Shown here piece by piece: positions 1-6,480 of a DNA stretch of 6,480 nt. Position numbers and translations under genes: made by a program. Under the pieces are notes generated by a model that worked only from the letters and a program-made list of their open reading frames with translations, made no database searches and was not told the origin of the DNA. The stretch lies in contig JAJUIX010000074.1 in NCBI GenBank assembly GCA_029267455.1, positions 1 through 6,480 of the forward strand, read 5' to 3'. Position 1 is the stretch's first letter. Each line of letters starts with the position of its first letter. Source of the DNA: Enteractinococcus sp. (lineage in GTDB: Bacteria; Actinomycetota; Actinomycetes; Actinomycetales; Micrococcaceae).

Positions 1-1
1 A

Positions 2-577
2 CAATCCACGGCAGAACAGATCGCTTTTGCACAAGCTCAGGTTGAAGCCATTCGGCTAGACCCCAATTTCAAAGGTGGCGATTACTATGGGGGACCGGCT
101 CCTGTCCAAGGCCTCGGTATTGCACGCCGGATCGCCCACATCAACTACCGTTCAGAACCAGAACTCAACGTTCGGTTCGGACGGGAATTCCAAGGCGATG
201 AGAACCCGCTTGGCTCCCTGGTAGCTACTCGGAATGGTCGCTACCAGGTGGAATCATACCTAGATTACAAAGCCAAAGATCTCGCTGGTCGGTTTGATGC
301 GAACTCATACATCGCCCTGACCGAAGCTCTCATGTCGCACGATGTGGGTCGCGGGCGCGGGGGACAGGCGGCAGCCATCGCGAACATTACCGCAACCCCA
401 TTTATTGTGGCGGTGAACTCCGATAGGCTGTACTTCCCAGAACAGAGCTACCAATTGGCGGCTGACTTCGGACCTGACACCCCGGTGCACATGATCGATT
501 CACCTATCGGACATGACGGATTCTTAACCGATATGCACCAAGTGGCAGAAGAAATGATCACTACGTTAGGACTCTAA
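2..577 (+). CDS. metX: Homoserine O-acetyltransferase MetX, C-terminal part (5' end outside window)
   Basis: MetX transfers an acetyl group from acetyl-CoA to homoserine in the cytoplasm, the first committed step of methionine synthesis by the sulfhydrylation route. The frame is open from base 2, and about 191 codons are present of a family that is usually about 370-380 residues. So the N-terminal half, including the nucleophile-elbow serine, lies upstream of the window. Seen here are the MetX-like stretch GGDYYGGPAPVQGLGIARRI, followed by AHINYRSE and VRFGR, then two catalytic-triad motifs. The acid is in VNSDRLYFP (Asp codon 422-424) and the base is in IGHDGFL (His codon 512-514). A GTG at 248 is only an internal valine codon, because the homology continues well upstream of it. 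The TAA is 4 bases before the next gene, so the two probably share a transcript. Acetyl versus succinyl donor preference cannot be read from this half; acetyl is inferred from the actinobacterial context. Confidence 0.93.
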   Translation, partial: QSTAEQIAFAQAQVEAIRLDPNFKGGDYYGGPAPVQGLGIARRIAHINYRSEPELNVRFGREFQGDENPLGSLVATRNGRYQVESYLDYKAKDLAGRFDANSYIALTEALMSHDVGRGRGGQAAAIANITATPFIVAVNSDRLYFPEQSYQLAADFGPDTPVHMIDSPIGHDGFLTDMHQVAEEMITTLGL

Positions 578-581
578 AAGC

Positions 582-1229
582 ATGCACGTTCGCTGGTCAC
601 ATGAGACACCGCGCCCAGAAACTGACCTTGTGGTCTTTCTGCATGGCTTTGGTGCTGATGAAAATGATCTTTGGCCCATAGGTAACTATTTCGACGCGCA
701 CTACACCATCGCCAGCGTTCAAGCACCTACACCATTGCCTCCCCAGTTTGGCGGATACTGTTGGTTCCCCATTTCCGTGGAGCTAGAAGCCGATGCCGAA
801 GAAGTGCGCGCGGCCATCGTCGAATTGGATGACTGGGTGCAATCTGCAGCAGAGAATTATCGTAGTGTGTCACTGTTGGGTTTTTCGCAGGGCATGGCAA
901 TGGCAACTTCGCTCATGCGCATGCGCCCGGGCCGCTACGCTGCCGTCATCGGTCTGTCCGGTTTCGTCATCGAATCACCTGAACTGGAAGACCTCTTTCA
1001 AGACGAAGAATTCGCGGCATCAAACCAACCGGTGTTCTGGGGCTACGACCCAGAGGACCCTGTTGTGGCATCTGATCGCATCGAACAGACTGGCGCGTGG
1101 CTTCGCCCCCGCGTCGACCTGGTAGAAAAAACGTACCACGGGGTGGGTCACGGAATTCATCCGCGTGAAATCGAGCACTTCATCGCATTTCTTAATGAAC
1201 ACGTCCAAACCTTTCCGCAAAAGAGCTGA
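582..1229 (+). CDS. Alpha/beta hydrolase, carboxylesterase/phospholipase type
   Basis: This 215-residue cytoplasmic serine hydrolase resembles the bacterial carboxylesterase/phospholipase (Abhydrolase_2) family, which is usually 200-230 residues, so it looks full length. Motifs in order are the oxyanion-hole segment FLHGFGADEND (residues 19-29), the nucleophile elbow GFSQG with Ser102, a likely acid in the YDPEDPVV segment (Asp159, or Asp156), and the catalytic base in GVGHGIHP (His190). No signal peptide or membrane segment is seen. The ATG is 4 bases after the metX stop. An AGGA at 568-571, inside the end of metX, is a plausible ribosome binding site with 10-base spacing, which suggests co-transcription or coupling with metX. 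The natural ester or thioester substrate cannot be told from sequence. A link to methionine metabolism is only guilt by association. Confidence 0.87.
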   Translation: MHVRWSHETPRPETDLVVFLHGFGADENDLWPIGNYFDAHYTIASVQAPTPLPPQFGGYCWFPISVELEADAEEVRAAIVELDDWVQSAAENYRSVSLLGFSQGMAMATSLMRMRPGRYAAVIGLSGFVIESPELEDLFQDEEFAASNQPVFWGYDPEDPVVASDRIEQTGAWLRPRVDLVEKTYHGVGHGIHPREIEHFIAFLNEHVQTFPQKS

Positions 1230-1262
1230 CCGAGGCGGCTAGCTGCTGCTAGCTCACCCCGG
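1230..1262. terminator. Hairpin between convergent genes, possible bidirectional terminator
   Basis: Two copies of GCTAGC (1238-1243 and 1248-1253) pair around a TGCT loop. After a one-base bulge, some outer bases (CCG at 1230-1232 with CGG at 1260-1262, plus GG/CC) can extend the stem. It lies directly after the hydrolase stop and before the end of the opposing dehydrogenase gene, where a shared terminator is expected. There is no good T-run on either side, so it is not a classic intrinsic terminator. Its role is inferred from position. Confidence 0.4.
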
Positions 1263-1280
1263 CCGTGTTGTAGTGTTCAA

Positions 1281-2327
1281 TTAGGCATTTGGGGTGACGA
1301 CCGCGCGGCCAGACACCTTGCCATCAACTAAGTCCTGGTAAGCGTCCAGGGCTTTGTCCATGGGATACTTCGTGACTTTGGGTACAATGCTGCCGGCACG
1401 GAAGAGTTCAGCGACTTCGTGAAGATCTTCAATCGTGCCCCAGTAGCTGTTGGTCAGTTCGACTTCATACGGGGTGGTATAGAACGTCCACTCATATGGC
1501 TGACCTGCGATCCCTAACACTGTCAGCCGACCTTGCGCCGCCATCGACTGCATCGCAGTGTTAATCGTGGGTGTCACACCGACGAAATCAAACGCCGCGT
1601 CCACACCCTTACCCCCGGTGATTTCACGAATCTTGGTAACCTGTTCGTCACCTCCGGCCACTGTGACGGCGCCCAACTGTTCGGCTTCCGCCATAGCCTC
1701 TTCTTTCATGTCGGTCGCAATGATGGTCGCGCCTGTCAGTGCTTTAAGAATTTGCACACCCAGCAGTCCCAGACCACCTAGCCCTATGACGAGTGCATAC
1801 TTTTCAGCGCCTGCGAGTTTGGGCATAGCCAACTTTATCGCGTGATACGGGGTTAGGCCCGCATCAGCTAGCGGGGCTGCAGCAGCAGGATCGGCATCAC
1901 CCAGTGGGACCAAGTTACGAGCTGGTACAGATACGTATTCGGCCATGCCGCCATCACGTCCCAGCCCAATACCGGCGTAGGGGTTGGTGGCGGCATTTTC
2001 GCAATAGGTATCTTGACCGCGGGAGCAGGCCTTACACCGTCCACATCCGATGGGCCCGTAGACGAGATAGGCGTCGCCTTTTTCGAATCCACTGACGCCT
2101 TCGCCCAGTTCTTCTACCCAGCCGGCGTTTTCATGCCCCAGCACAAACCCCGTCGGCAATCCGGCGGGGTTGAATTCTGCATCATAGTCCTGAAATATCG
2201 CGACGTCGGAATGACATGCGCCAGCACCGGCGACTTTCAATAATACTTCGCCCGGACCGGGCGAAGGTTTGTCGACGTCTTTCAGGACTGGGAAAGTTTT
2301 CCAATCTTCGAATACTACGGCACGCAT
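1281..2327 (-). CDS. Zinc-dependent, NAD-dependent medium-chain alcohol dehydrogenase
   Basis: This 348-residue medium-chain dehydrogenase interconverts alcohols and aldehydes or ketones in the cytoplasm. The N-terminal GroES-like domain carries the catalytic zinc ligands Cys38 (GACHSD), His65-Glu66 (LGHENAG) and probably Asp155 (ADAGLTPYHA). The structural zinc lobe has Cys95, Cys98, Cys101 and Cys109. The Rossmann domain has GLGGLG at 182-187, and Asp206 at the end of the second strand favours NAD(H) over NADP(H). Layout and motifs such as YGPIGCGRCKAC and the late SYWGT recall the Rhodococcus ruber secondary alcohol dehydrogenase ADH-A, so secondary alcohols or ketones are possible substrates; this is inference. 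The start is fixed by an ideal ribosome binding site 5 bases upstream. Length is normal and all zinc ligands are intact. It converges with the metX-hydrolase pair and lies 320 bases downstream of the sulfatase on the same strand. Confidence 0.92.
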   Translation of the reverse strand: MRAVVFEDWKTFPVLKDVDKPSPGPGEVLLKVAGAGACHSDVAIFQDYDAEFNPAGLPTGFVLGHENAGWVEELGEGVSGFEKGDAYLVYGPIGCGRCKACSRGQDTYCENAATNPYAGIGLGRDGGMAEYVSVPARNLVPLGDADPAAAAPLADAGLTPYHAIKLAMPKLAGAEKYALVIGLGGLGLLGVQILKALTGATIIATDMKEEAMAEAEQLGAVTVAGGDEQVTKIREITGGKGVDAAFDFVGVTPTINTAMQSMAAQGRLTVLGIAGQPYEWTFYTTPYEVELTNSYWGTIEDLHEVAELFRAGSIVPKVTKYPMDKALDAYQDLVDGKVSGRAVVTPNA

Positions 2328-2332
2328 GACAT

Positions 2333-2339
2333 CCTCCTT
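2333..2339 (-). promoter_or_regulatory. Strong ribosome binding site of the alcohol dehydrogenase
   Basis: Read on the minus strand, this is AAGGAGG, a near-perfect Shine-Dalgarno sequence, with a 5-base spacer to the ATG at 2327-2325. It decides the start and suggests efficient translation. It is clearly stronger than the sites in front of the other genes here. Confidence 0.85.
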
Positions 2340-2647
2340 GAGATTGGTTGCGTTGTCATTTCATGCTACGGAGCGGATGCGTTACTACGGCCACCCCGAA
2401 ATCTATGTGTGGTGATCTTGTAATCCCCGGTTGGTTCAGAGGATTGCCGCCACTCGACCCGGGTGCGCTGTCTCGAGGGAATTGTTGCTTTCTCGGTAGG
2501 AAGGGGAGCTTTGCGGCCGTGTCCACCCGGCGTCAGTAAAAAGTCCGCAGACCGCGCATTGATAACCGGGCGTCGTTCCAACTGGACTTTGGCCATCTCG
2601 ACTTGGGCGCCGAGTATTTCTCCGAGATAGTCACCAGGTCCGTGAAC
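2340..2647. other. Intergenic stretch with overlapping open frames but no convincing gene
   Basis: About 310 bases lie between the sulfatase stop and the dehydrogenase ribosome binding site. On the minus strand the frame just past the sulfatase TAA stays open for about 93 codons, to a TAG at 2368-2366. It includes an ATG at 2596 that would give a 76-residue protein rich in Arg, Pro, Ser and Thr. A second minus-strand frame is open from about 2532 to a TGA at 2358-2356; it contains GGNPLNQPGITRSPHIDF and ends in RSMK. Neither has a ribosome binding site in front of a start, neither resembles a domain family I know, and they overlap each other. I could not place a promoter for the dehydrogenase here with confidence. 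A degraded gene or a dispersed repeat element are alternatives. Confidence 0.45.
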
Positions 2648-4300
2648 TTAGGGAAGATCTGCACGGCATTCAGCGATCACAGAGTCGGCGTCTTCCATCC
2701 AGGCGATTTGCATCCACCGATTCTTCGGTGTTCCGGCGTCATTGGGCTGAGGTTGGCCCGGAGTGGAGCGACCGCGTCGGATATGTTCGCTCAGCAACTG
2801 CGTCAGCTCGGTGACCTTAGCTGGATGCTCCTCAAACAGGTTGTCCTGCTCTCCGGGGTCATCAGCCAGGTTATACAGCTGTGCCGGTCTATAGCGGGTG
2901 GGTTCTTCGCCAGCGGGCTGGGCCATAAGGGAGGAGAACCCATCCCCGTCGATGACACACTCTAATTTCCAGTCACCTTTACGAATAGCAAGTCCGCCGC
3001 CACCTGATGAAGCTACGACATCCTCACGCGCGGGTTCAGATGAACCTTGCAGGACCGGTAGTTGTGACACTGAATCTTCGGCTGCGGTCTCGGGTACTTC
3101 TTCTCCCAGTACTTCGGCGAGGGTCGCAAAGACATCGGAGTGTGAAATGAGATGGTCCGAGGTCGTGTTGGCTTCGACGACTTCTGGCCACCGGACAATG
3201 AGTGGTTCCCGGTGTCCGCCCTCCCAAATATCGGCTTTGGCTCCGCGCCAGCCATTTGAGGGATCATGACCTTTAGCGGCTAAATCTTCGAGACCAGCAA
3301 CCGGTGATACCCCGTTGTCGGAAGTGACAATGACCAGGGTGTTATCGGTTTGTCCTGCGCGGTCGACGGCATCGATGAGCTGGCCGACATACTCATCGAA
3401 CTGCAACACGAAGTCACCGTAGGGGCCCAGCCCAGAACGGCCCTGCCAGGATGCTCCCGGGACAATGGGGCCGTGGACCAGATGTGATGGGATATAGAGG
3501 AACCAGGGGTCTTCGCCTGCCAGCATGCCTTCCAACACTTCTAAAGCTTTATCCTGGAAGTCTTGGGGCAGCTGCGTGACATCAAAATCGTCCGTCATGG
3601 GACCTTTTTGTATCTGGTCCCATTGTGCCGACGAGGCACGGTCTAGCACCCATTGGTCACCGCCGAACTTGGTCGGGATACCTTGAGCCTGACCATTTTC
3701 GATGTACACAAACGGGGGCTGGTCATGCGAGGCTGCGGTGATGAAAGAGTAGTCAAAACCCAACTGGTTGGGACCAAATTTAATGGGTTTGGTGTAGTCA
3801 ATATCGGCGCCTTCTACTTCCCATTGCTGATCGGCAGCGAAGTTTCCGGCACGGCCAAATCTGCTTTCTGGGATCGGATGATCCTGGGCTGATAAGCCGT
3901 AGCGCTCGAGGTCATCCCCTTGTTCAAGGAGCTGCCAATCCAAGCCTAGATGCCATTTACCGACCACAGCCGTGGTATAACCACGGTCCGATAAGAACTG
4001 GGCCAAGGTGAGGCGGTCCTTTTCAATGAGGGATTCTGAATCGCCCGGCAGGACAAGTCGTTTAAGTCGTGATCGCCAGTTATACCGCCCGGTGAGTAAG
4101 CCGTAGCGCGAGGGGGTGCACAGGGCGCAGGTCGCGTGCGAATCGAAAAATCGCATGCCCTGCTCGGCAAGTCGATCCATGTGCGGAGTTTTCCACCCGG
4201 CATCGGAGTTGAAACAAGAAACATCCCCCTGACCGAGGTCGTCAGCGAGGATGAGCAGAACGTTGGGGCGTGTCGAATGGTGCGTGGATGCTTGCGTCAT
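2648..4300 (-). CDS. Type I (formylglycine-dependent) sulfatase, arylsulfatase A-like
   Basis: This 550-residue alkaline-phosphatase-superfamily sulfatase hydrolyses a sulfate ester. The conserved opening PNVLLILADDLG supplies metal-binding Asp20 and Asp21. The signature CTPSRYGLLTGR begins at Cys61, which must be converted to formylglycine, with Arg65 in the motif. Other expected residues are GKWHLG (Lys115, His117), SHLVHGP (His276), TSDNG (Asp328, Asn329) and RGAKADIWEGG (Lys354). The C-terminal subdomain includes the usual QLYNLADDPGEQDNL segment (474-488). The first 11 residues are polar with no hydrophobic or twin-arginine stretch, so it appears cytoplasmic, unlike many secreted arylsulfatases. 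The ATG at 4300 is preceded by a modest AAAGG/CAGGG purine run. The substrate (aryl, alkyl or carbohydrate sulfate) cannot be assigned. No maturation enzyme or sulfate-ester transporter is present in the window. Confidence 0.92.
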   Translation of the reverse strand: MTQASTHHSTRPNVLLILADDLGQGDVSCFNSDAGWKTPHMDRLAEQGMRFFDSHATCALCTPSRYGLLTGRYNWRSRLKRLVLPGDSESLIEKDRLTLAQFLSDRGYTTAVVGKWHLGLDWQLLEQGDDLERYGLSAQDHPIPESRFGRAGNFAADQQWEVEGADIDYTKPIKFGPNQLGFDYSFITAASHDQPPFVYIENGQAQGIPTKFGGDQWVLDRASSAQWDQIQKGPMTDDFDVTQLPQDFQDKALEVLEGMLAGEDPWFLYIPSHLVHGPIVPGASWQGRSGLGPYGDFVLQFDEYVGQLIDAVDRAGQTDNTLVIVTSDNGVSPVAGLEDLAAKGHDPSNGWRGAKADIWEGGHREPLIVRWPEVVEANTTSDHLISHSDVFATLAEVLGEEVPETAAEDSVSQLPVLQGSSEPAREDVVASSGGGGLAIRKGDWKLECVIDGDGFSSLMAQPAGEEPTRYRPAQLYNLADDPGEQDNLFEEHPAKVTELTQLLSEHIRRGRSTPGQPQPNDAGTPKNRWMQIAWMEDADSVIAECRADLP

Positions 4301-4419
4301 GGACCCTGCCTTTCGAAAGATACTGCTTCAACTTCAACTGTAGGGAGTGGATCTTTGACTAGGCAAGGAGGTCGTGCCCTCATCGGAATCAGAAATTTCC
4401 TTCGGAGGGAGGGCTGATC
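4301..4419. promoter_or_regulatory. Leader region of the sulfatase with palindrome and tandem repeat
   Basis: This gap lies between the S4-protein stop and the sulfatase start and presumably holds the sulfatase promoter or the end of the S4 transcript. It contains a perfect 10-base palindrome, CTTTCGAAAG (4310-4319), touching the likely ribosome binding site. It also has two tandem copies of CTTCAA (4326-4337), which read TTGAAG on the minus strand. A TATCTT just upstream of the start on the minus strand is a weak -10 candidate, with no good -35 at normal spacing. Any operator function is a guess from position. Confidence 0.3.
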
Positions 4420-4650
4420 CTACTCAGCGGCAATAACCAAGTCGAGATCAAGCTGGACGACGGTGATCACATCACCGGCGTGTAGTTGCCGACCGCGTCT
4501 TGTCTCGACCTGATCGTTGACCAAAATCTCGCCGGCGCTAATCAGATCACGGGCATCGACGCCGTCTTCAACCACATTGGCGAGCTTCAGGGCCTGACCA
4601 AGGCGTATCATATCGTCACGGATCACGAGGGTTTCGCTATTGGTGCTCAT
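4420..4650 (-). CDS. Small S4-domain RNA-binding protein
   Basis: This is a 76-residue protein made almost entirely of one S4 RNA-binding fold. It has the helix segment IRLGQALKLANVVEDG, the turn-and-strand segment ISAGEILVNDQVETRRGRQL, and the closing strand HAGDVITV. The spacing fits the stand-alone S4 proteins of the YbcJ type, about 70-80 residues long. Such proteins bind structured RNA, probably rRNA or tRNA; the exact partner is not known from sequence. I chose the ATG at 4650 (product begins MSTNSETLVIRDD) because it matches the usual length. An in-frame ATG at 4674 would add eight residues but has no ribosome binding site. GGAG sits only 2 bases before the 4650 ATG, so neither start has an ideal site. 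The gene is divergent from glyS, about 110 bases between starts, and upstream of the sulfatase on the same strand. Confidence 0.83.
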   Translation of the reverse strand: MSTNSETLVIRDDMIRLGQALKLANVVEDGVDARDLISAGEILVNDQVETRRGRQLHAGDVITVVQLDLDLVIAAE

Positions 4651-4741
4651 AACTCCATTGTCACCCACCAACATGAAAGTTTCGACTCAACTAAACTGGT
4701 TGGAGGTTAACTACAACCGCACAGTCATTCGTGAAATTTTC

Positions 4742-4747
4742 GATAAT
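4742..4747 (+). promoter_or_regulatory. Possible -10 element for glyS
   Basis: GATAAT matches TATAAT at five of six positions in the divergent gap in front of glyS. A weak -35 candidate, CGCACA (4718-4723), lies 18 bases upstream. Transcription would then begin only about 10 bases before the ATG at 4764, giving a very short leader that would omit the GGAAAG ribosome-binding candidate at 4748-4753. The two readings conflict, so this call is weak. Confidence 0.25.
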
Positions 4748-4763
4748 GGAAAGTGATACCTCC

Positions 4764-6140
4764 ATGGCACAACCGTCCACTCTCGACCAGGTCATTAACC
4801 TGGCAAAACGCCGCGGATTCGTCTTCCAAGCCGGTGAGATTTACGGGGGTTCACGCTCGGCATGGGACTACGGTCCTCTTGGCGTGGAACTCAAGGAAAA
4901 CATCAAATCTCAGTGGTGGAACACCTTTGTCCGAGGACGTGGAGACATGGTCGGTCTGGACTCTTCCATCATCTTGCCACGTCAAGTGTGGGAAGCTTCC
5001 GGTCACGTCGAAACTTTCGTTGATCCGCTATCCGAGTGCACCCAGTGCCACCACCGGCATCGCTATGACCACCTCGTGGAAGCATTCGAAGACAAACACG
5101 GTCGCACCCCTGCACTTGAAGAGCTGGCCTGCCCTAACTGTGGCACTCGCGGTCAAATGACTGAACCTCGAACATTCTCCGGCCTCGTGCGCACCTTCCT
5201 CGGCCCGGTTGCCGATGACGAAGGCCTGCACTACCTGCGTCCAGAAACCGCTCAGGGGATGTACCTGAACTTTCTCAACGTGGTGAACACCGCTCGGAAG
5301 AAACCCCCGTTTGGGATGGGCCAGATTGGTAAAGCCTTCCGGAACGAAATCACTCCGGGTAACTTCATCTTCCGGACCCGTGAATTTGAACAAATGGAAA
5401 TCCAGTACTTCGTGCCACCTGCCGAAGCTGACGAGTGGTTCGATACTTGGGTGAACCTGGCACAAGACTGGTACTTTGATCTGGGGCTGAATCCCGACAA
5501 CCTGCGTCAATATAATGTGCCAGACGGTGAGCGTGCGCACTACTCTTCGGTCACCATCGACCTGGAATACAAGTTTGGTTTCGCCGGGGGTGACTGGGGT
5601 GAACTCATGGGTATCGCCAACCGTGGTGACTTCGACCTGTCGAACCACACCAAGGGCTCCGGCACCAAGATGCAGTACTTCGATCAAGCCACCGAAGAGC
5701 ACTACACCCCGTATGTCATCGAACCATCCTGGGGTCTGACCCGGTCACTGATGGCCTTTATGGTCGACGCTTACGCCGAAGACGAAGCGCCAAACGCCAA
5801 GGGCGGCGTGGATAAGCGCACCGTAATGCGACTAGACCCCCGCCTGGCTCCTGTCAAAGCAGCTGTTCTCCCGTTGTCGAAGAAAGCCGAACTGGCCGAG
5901 CCCGCCAACAAACTGGCTGACGACCTGCGCAAACGTTGGAACGTGGACTATGACGATTCCGGTGCGATCGGTCGGCGCTATCGTCGCCACGACGAAATTG
6001 GTACGCCCTTCTGCGTGACCTTCGATTTCGATTCGCTTGAAGATCATGCCATAACCGTTCGTGACCGGGATTCGATGGCGCAAGAACGCGTCTCATTGGA
6101 CCAGGTTGAATGCTATCTGGCAGACCGCCTGGGACTATAA
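4764..6140 (+). CDS. glyS: Glycine--tRNA ligase, dimeric (alpha2) class II type
   Basis: This enzyme charges tRNA-Gly with glycine using ATP in the cytoplasm. The 458-residue product is the single-chain eukaryal/archaeal-like type found in Actinobacteria, not the alpha2beta2 form. N-terminal markers are [20 protein letters not shown] and WDYGPLG (35-41). A Cys4 zinc site is formed by ECTQC (Cys92, Cys95) and CPNC (Cys123, Cys126). [10 protein letters not shown] (158-167) is followed by class II motif 2 around FRNE (192-195) with [10 protein letters not shown]. Motif 3 is near [13 protein letters not shown] (320-332). The anticodon-binding domain starts around 363 ([10 protein letters not shown]). 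In-frame GTG 4731 and ATG 4746 lie upstream, but the homology begins at the ATG at 4764, which has GGAAAG 10 bases before it. It is divergent from the S4-domain gene and abuts the acetyltransferase that follows. The symbol glyQS is also used for this type. Confidence 0.95.
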   Translation: MAQPSTLDQVINLAKRRGFVFQAGEIYGGSRSAWDYGPLGVELKENIKSQWWNTFVRGRGDMVGLDSSIILPRQVWEASGHVETFVDPLSECTQCHHRHRYDHLVEAFEDKHGRTPALEELACPNCGTRGQMTEPRTFSGLVRTFLGPVADDEGLHYLRPETAQGMYLNFLNVVNTARKKPPFGMGQIGKAFRNEITPGNFIFRTREFEQMEIQYFVPPAEADEWFDTWVNLAQDWYFDLGLNPDNLRQYNVPDGERAHYSSVTIDLEYKFGFAGGDWGELMGIANRGDFDLSNHTKGSGTKMQYFDQATEEHYTPYVIEPSWGLTRSLMAFMVDAYAEDEAPNAKGGVDKRTVMRLDPRLAPVKAAVLPLSKKAELAEPANKLADDLRKRWNVDYDDSGAIGRRYRRHDEIGTPFCVTFDFDSLEDHAITVRDRDSMAQERVSLDQVECYLADRLGL

Positions 6141-6480
6141 GTGCACATCCGCGAATGGCAAGATGGTGATGACCTGCGGCTGCTGGAGCTCTTCGGGGAT
6201 CCAGCATCCGCTCAGCACCACTACGACCGCACCATGTTAGGACCTTCAACCGAGGAGCCCTTTGGTGTGGGCCTGGTGGCCGTCGACGAGGGGATCCCCG
6301 TTGCCGCCGGAGCAATCCGGGCCCAGGCCATCCACCCGCAACGGATGTGGTGTTTTATTGAAACCGCGCCGCTGCAACGCCAACGCGGCATCGGCACCGC
6401 CCTCTTTGACCAGCTGGTCGAACGGGTGCCCGAGAACACGGCGTTTAAAACGCGTTCGGTTACCGGTGATGACGCCACGG
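6141..6480 (+). CDS. GNAT-family N-acetyltransferase, N-terminal part (3' end outside window)
   Basis: The frame opens with GTG at 6141, immediately after the glyS TAA, and stays open to the window edge (113 codons). The product begins with a short HIREWQDGDDLRLLELF helix region, as in many GNAT proteins. A central strand segment, GLVAVDEGIPVAAGAIRAQ, is followed by WCFIETAPLQRQRGIGTALF. This contains the acetyl-CoA pyrophosphate-binding motif A (Q/R-x-x-G-x-G/A, here QRQRGIG) and the following helix DQLVERV. The protein should therefore transfer an acetyl group from acetyl-CoA to an amine on a protein or small molecule; the substrate cannot be assigned. A weak TGGGA at 6130-6134 precedes the GTG, and zero spacing from glyS suggests translational coupling. 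The C-terminal part is missing because of the window edge, not truncation. Confidence 0.85.
   Translation, partial: MHIREWQDGDDLRLLELFGDPASAQHHYDRTMLGPSTEEPFGVGLVAVDEGIPVAAGAIRAQAIHPQRMWCFIETAPLQRQRGIGTALFDQLVERVPENTAFKTRSVTGDDAT

Noticed and set aside
248..577. Separate 109-residue protein starting at GTG 248
   Set aside because: MetX homology continues upstream in the same frame to base 2, so the GTG is an internal codon.
2366..2596. 76-residue minus-strand protein (begins MAKVQLERRP)
   Set aside because: No ribosome binding site, low-complexity composition rich in Arg, Pro, Ser and Thr, and no family resemblance. Kept only as a finding about the spacer, not called as a gene.
4365..4434. 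Plus-strand AAGGAGG (4365-4371) with GTG 4374 and a 20-codon frame
   Set aside because: The spacer to the GTG is only 2 bases, the product would be tiny, and the frame runs antisense into the S4 gene; likely chance.
4651..4763. T-box or other riboswitch leader for glyS
   Set aside because: The gap is too short for a T-box, and I see no specifier stem or T-box-like conserved sequence.
5028..5702. Long (224-codon) minus-strand open frame inside glyS
   Set aside because: It lies entirely antisense to a strongly conserved GlyRS frame, has no recognisable domain, and is typical of antisense openness in codon-biased GC-rich genes.
1..6480. CRISPR array, insertion sequence, phage or defence module
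   Set aside because: No spaced direct repeats, transposase motifs, terminal inverted repeats or defence-protein domains are visible on either strand. All long conserved frames are metabolic or translation genes.

Overview
The window looks like ordinary chromosomal housekeeping sequence from a moderately GC-rich actinobacterium. The glycyl-tRNA synthetase is the single-chain dimeric type with a Cys4 zinc site. The alcohol dehydrogenase resembles Rhodococcus-type NAD-dependent secondary ADHs. The small S4-domain protein and MetX also fit actinobacterial relatives. A Micrococcales genus with GC in the mid-50s would be consistent, but genus cannot be fixed from this sequence.

Left part (1-1229, + strand): the C-terminal half of MetX (homoserine O-acetyltransferase), cut by the window edge, is followed after 4 bases by a small alpha/beta-hydrolase of the carboxylesterase/phospholipase type. 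The two are probably co-transcribed. A hairpin at 1230-1262 lies between this pair and the convergent alcohol dehydrogenase gene.

Middle (1281-4650, - strand): reading in the direction of transcription, there is a small S4-type RNA-binding protein, a type I (formylglycine) sulfatase without an export signal, a gap of about 320 bases, and a zinc- and NAD-dependent alcohol dehydrogenase with a strong ribosome binding site. The gap has no convincing gene, but it carries long open frames and is the least explained stretch of the window.

Right part (4651-6480, + strand): a divergent promoter region leads into glyS. Its stop codon is followed with zero spacing by the GTG of a GNAT-family acetyltransferase that runs off the window.

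The genes do not form one evident pathway: methionine biosynthesis, oxidation of alcohols, desulfation, translation and protein or small-molecule acetylation sit side by side. I found no CRISPR array, transposase, tRNA/rRNA gene, toxin-antitoxin pair, phage module or recognisable defence system, and nothing that supports a new multi-gene system.
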